Shown here: one piece after another, positions 61,781 to 64,000 of the stretch
How positions within the stretch are numbered: the stretch's first letter is position 1
How the letters are laid out: every line of letters starts with the position of its first letter
NCBI GenBank assembly: GCA_014338405.1
Contig: JTDE01002463.1
Coordinates: 9,120 to 73,119 of the forward strand
Reading direction: 5' to 3'
From: Paragonimus skrjabini miyazakii
Lineage: Eukaryota; Platyhelminthes; Trematoda; Plagiorchiida; Troglotrematidae
Length of the DNA stretch: 64,000 nucleotides
Notes under the pieces: generated by a model
Seen by the model: only the letters and a program-made list of their open reading frames with translations
Databases searched by the model: none
What the model was told of the DNA's origin: nothing
Made by a program: the position numbers and the translations under genes

Positions 61781-64000
61781 CTGTGAATTGAAAAGATGAA
61801 AAATTCTGTAATCGTCTCAAAAAAATGGATTAGAAAGAAATAGTACTTGTACACATCAGGAAAGTTTCCAGATTATCAAAATAGTAAAATAGAATTACTG
61901 TCAGTAAGATGAATGTCAAAGGTGAGGAATGCTTCAAAACAACTTCCGATGTAATTGTGGTACGAATAACTGTTCCGTCGTTATCGAATAACGTGTTTAC
62001 TTGCGCATAAGTCTGATTCCTCCAATGGTACGTTTTAGTAGCACACTTGAGATTAAACTACTCTTATTCACAGCAATCTATCAGTGGTTTTCACTTAGGT
62101 CTAACTACTCAACAATCGAGTGAATAAGTCCTAATTTTGAGTAGCTCAAATCGATTTGAGTATATTAACCTTTTCTCAGACCCGTATATGTTAACGGCCC
62201 TGACATTAGATTACACTGTTAATACAATGAATTGTCTAAAACGAACCAGTAGCCGAAATATTTTAAGACCTAGTTTATCACAGGTGGGCTGCTGGTTTTA
62301 ACTCTGTTACTGGTATTTTAAACTAGTGAGGCTATACAATAATTATTCAAACCTCAAATTGTAAATACCTTACCATAAGTTAGGAGTCTTGCAATCGAAC
62401 GTTCGAATAGTCATGGTACTGTCCACTCAACCAAGAAAAACCGCAGTTAGATATTCAGTTTTCAGCAGCTCACGGTATTCAGTTACCTAGACTGGTTAGA
62501 GGTATTGCCTCGGGTTTACATTAAATGTTAAACTTTTTATATTTCTGAATATACTAATTTCTGTTTCAGTGGTCAATCTATGAGCTGCAAGCTAACGCTG
62601 AAGTGTTCCTATGTGAGTACTACTCGTTCCTGTGGAGTAATGTATACATGTAAATCCAACAGTAATGTGGAAGCAAGTTAGTTCGTTTTGAAGTAGTACA
62701 GTACATACAATAATGCCGATGGTTTCCTCCAGTTGAAGGCAGAAACACTATGCTCACTTATAATTCACTTCCCAGAAGCAAAATCTCAAATCTTCTTATA
62801 ATGAAGTGAACGAAATTTTTCGCAAAACGGAGATAACATAATTCGGATAACATTTGGTGGCATTAAGCAGGGTGATTATATACACATATTTGTGGTTTTA
62901 CAACAGAAATGTCTCTTTAACACAGAGTATAGATTTGGTATTTTATCCGTCAGCAGTTGACTTATCGATATCCGTACAATAGGCAAACTGCTGCAAATCC
63001 TCAATGTAGATTAACGTCCGAGACGTTATTCATCAGCCTCTTCAGTGACATCGACGAAGCCGGCCATTTTAAATGAAACATCTAAAGCGGATTAATTATC
63101 TCCAAGGATTTTAGCTTACTGAATGGGTTCGCAAATGAATAGTTCATTCATGTATTTTTCCAAAGTAATTTCAACTTCAGAGGTAAAACCACCGAAGGTT
63201 CACACATTTTTTCCCGTTTGTATTTGTCAAATCATTTCCGACTTTTCTCAGCCTCCTTCGACAATGTTAATATGGGTTCTTAATGAGTTCTTCACTCCAG
63301 CCGTTGGATATTTTTAAAGTAGCAAGCCGTTTTTGTTTTCCAGTCGACTAATTCCCCATCGTTGAGGTTACATTGCTGTACAGAAGCAAAATGTCTCCCA
63401 GAATAATTGTCTTCATAATCAGACTTTATCTTAACGCCTAACACACTGAAAGCGCTTTTCACATAAGTTTTGTAAACCATCACTCAAATATTACTCACTC
63501 GCAAATTCTAATCATTCAGTATATCCGCTTAATTTTCCGTCTTTATTTAGTTGGCTTCTACTAACAACCCATAAAATGTTTTGTCTTACATGAAATCCTG
63601 AAGGCCACTAAGTACTAATTTCATACCACTACACATCAGACTGCCATAGTTCGACATGTGTTTTGTAGTGTTCCATCGCTGGTGAATATAATTTGAACAC
63701 GAACATCATCTTGACAACAGAGATTGTCGTTTAAAGCATTGTGGTTGCAGTTATGGATAATTATTATCTTTCCCCATTTTTTGTATAGTTCTTTTACAGG
63801 CGACCAATTTTTGGCTGTTTCAGTTTACCATAAGTTTGCATTTTCATTAACTTTCAATTCTTGACCTGAAAATTCATTTACTGGAAGCCAAAAAGAACTA
63901 TTCCACATGCTGTCTTCATTGTCAAGACTGCTTTACTTAGTGGTAAATTCCACAGCTAAAATGTCATCATTATCTATGTGGTTCATCCCGGATGAAACGG
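61781..64000 (-). other. upstream part of FGFR gene, exons unresolved
   Basis: The missing N-terminal exons should lie here or beyond. No signal peptide with a start codon was found. Coding-like minus-strand stretches at 63292-63480 and 63639-63998 are reported as findings, not as exons, because no clean splice path joins them to the gene. Confidence 0.5.

Noticed and set aside
1..64000. Prokaryotic-type systems, CRISPR arrays, operons or a trans-splicing leader gene
   Set aside because: No regular repeat-spacer array or clustered co-directional ORFs are present, and no spliced-leader-like sequence that I recognise.

Overview
The window is eukaryotic, from an invertebrate animal genome. Open frames are short and stop-rich almost everywhere, exons are separated by kilobase-scale GT-AG introns, and the spacers hold decayed retrotransposons. 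A flatworm, most likely a digenean trematode, fits best: a fibroblast-growth-factor-receptor (FGFR) gene with very long introns, Penelope-like elements carrying a GIY-YIG endonuclease, RTE-like LINE debris and tRNA-derived SINE-like repeats. The species cannot be fixed from sequence alone. Two N runs (13676-13775 and 34090-34881) mark assembly gaps.

The main content is one gene on the minus strand, read from right to left across about 43 kb (61.7 kb down to 18.6 kb). I reconstructed ten well-supported coding exons and one tentative upstream exon, using splice sites, codon phase and family motifs. Every junction has GT donor and AG acceptor signals and compatible phase. The product is an FGFR: at least two immunoglobulin-like domains, one transmembrane helix, a long juxtamembrane segment, and a tyrosine kinase with the glycine loop, VAVK lysine, HRDLAARN catalytic loop, DFG, tandem activation-loop tyrosines and WMAPE motif. 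The tail is about 110-120 residues, and the stop codon overlaps the first AATAAA. Signal peptide and start codon were not found; they probably lie beyond the right edge or in the poorly resolved 61.8-64.0 kb stretch.

Region by region: 1-18.6 kb lies downstream of the receptor gene and has no gene I can support. It holds two Penelope-like 3' ends (1-99 and 12.8-13.6 kb), SINE-like copies, and two perfect hairpins at 11.04-11.24 kb. From 18.6 to 61.8 kb are the receptor exons and introns; the introns contain SINE-like pairs (19.5-20.2, 24.1-24.5 and 39.1-39.4 kb), a third Penelope-like copy (48.9-49.6 kb), a GC-richer repeat-like block (50.6-51.1 kb) and an RTE-like reverse-transcriptase remnant (59.38-59.62 kb). 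From 61.8 to 64.0 kb there are coding-like stretches on the minus strand, including one frame of 121 codons broken only by two TAA codons.

I see no operon, CRISPR array, rRNA or intact tRNA gene. Function rests on one signalling receptor; everything else recognisable is degraded mobile DNA.
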